NCBI GenBank assembly: GCA_937981305.1
Contig: CALJPB010000012.1
Coordinates: 1-5,138 of the forward strand
Reading direction: 5' to 3'
Origin: an uncultured Selenomonas sp.
GTDB lineage: Bacteria; Bacillota; Negativicutes; Selenomonadales; Selenomonadaceae
DNA length: 5,138 bases
Below the pieces are notes generated by a model that ran no database searches, had not been told where the DNA came from, and saw nothing but the letters and a program-made list of their open reading frames with translations. The position numbers and the translations under genes are program-made. Below, piece after piece: positions 4,812 to 5,138 of this stretch. The first letter of the stretch is position 1. Each line of letters begins with the position of its first letter.

Positions 4812-5138
4812 ATGGACGAACATATTAAACTGCATATCGAGGATGGCATTGCGACGATCACGATCGACCGCACTACCTCGAACAATGCGTTGAATGCGCC
4901 GATGTTCCGCGATCTGATCGCTGCGGTGCAGCACTGCGATGCAGATGATGCGGTGAAGGTTCTCATCGTCACGGGTGCGGGCAAGAATTTCTCCGCCGGC
5001 GGTGACATCAAGGAGATGGCATCGTTCGACTTCATCAGCTATGATCTCTCCATTCTGACGGGGCAGGCATCGCTCGCGCTGCGCAAATGCTCGAAACCCG
5101 TGGTTGCAATGGTGAACGGTGCTGCCGCAGGGGCGGGC
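4812..5138 (+). CDS. Enoyl-CoA hydratase/isomerase (crotonase superfamily), 5' part
   Basis: The visible 109 residues are the N-terminal part of a crotonase-fold protein; family members are usually about 250-260 residues, so over half lies beyond the window. The start is MDEHIKLHIEDGIATITIDR, then NALNAPMFRDL (25-35). The CoA-binding and first oxyanion-hole motif is FSAGGDIKEM (60-69), and the second begins at VNGAAAGAG (101-109), where the sequence ends. The oxyanion holes hold the thioester carbonyl of acyl-CoA substrates. The catalytic acidic residues that separate hydratases from isomerases lie past the edge, so the exact reaction (crotonyl-CoA hydration in butyrate or fatty-acid metabolism, isomerisation, or another CoA reaction) cannot be assigned. 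Ala at 108 replaces the middle Gly of the common GGG; this is frequent in the superfamily. It may be co-transcribed with the preceding DNA-binding gene. Confidence 0.93.
   Translation, partial: MDEHIKLHIEDGIATITIDRTTSNNALNAPMFRDLIAAVQHCDADDAVKVLIVTGAGKNFSAGGDIKEMASFDFISYDLSILTGQASLALRKCSKPVVAMVNGAAAGAG

Noticed and set aside
1..5138. CRISPR arrays, tRNA or rRNA genes, insertion sequences, integrase or phage genes
   Set aside because: No repeat-spacer pattern, RNA gene signature, transposase or terminal inverted repeats was seen anywhere in the window.

Overview
The window looks like chromosomal DNA of a diderm Firmicute, most plausibly a Selenomonas-like member of the Negativicutes. It carries a TolC-type outer-membrane protein and a probable envelope-biogenesis gene. 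Both sit beside flagellar genes whose order (small flagellar operon protein, then flgE) is typical of Firmicutes. Coding DNA is GC-rich, about 60% in the lines counted by hand, while intergenic DNA is AT-rich. The taxonomic call is an inference from gene content and style; no marker gene such as rRNA is present.

Layout. Positions 1-4367 are read from the minus strand. In transcription order this gives a 124-residue flagellar operon protein (3993-4367), the hook protein FlgE (1883-3967, 694 aa) and a Rho-independent terminator (about 1826-1858). A strong extended -10 promoter (1777-1805) then starts a second unit: a structured leader of about 80 nt, a TolC-family protein (169-1689) and the N-terminus of a membrane-anchored protein, probably TamB/AsmA-like (1-159, running off the window). 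From 4534 the plus strand is coding: a 64-residue ribbon-helix-helix DNA-binding protein (4534-4728) and the first 109 residues of an enoyl-CoA hydratase/isomerase (4812-5138). No gap between genes exceeds 200 bases.

How the parts fit. The operon protein and FlgE form a compact two-gene hook unit with its own terminator. No flgD (hook cap) or fliK (hook length) lies directly upstream, because the next genes point the other way. TolC and the TamB-like gene form an envelope unit in which the second ribosome binding site overlaps the tolC stop codon. The most intriguing non-coding segment is the AT-rich divergent hinge at 4368-4533, between the DNA-binding protein and the hook unit. It has a three-unit 12-bp tandem repeat, a sigma-28-like motif facing the flagellar genes, and a small hairpin over the ribosome binding site of the DNA-binding protein. 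The second notable signal is a roughly 205-residue, AT-richer insert in the middle of FlgE, which makes the hook protein much longer than classical ones. Neither amounts to a proven new system, but both are specific and testable.
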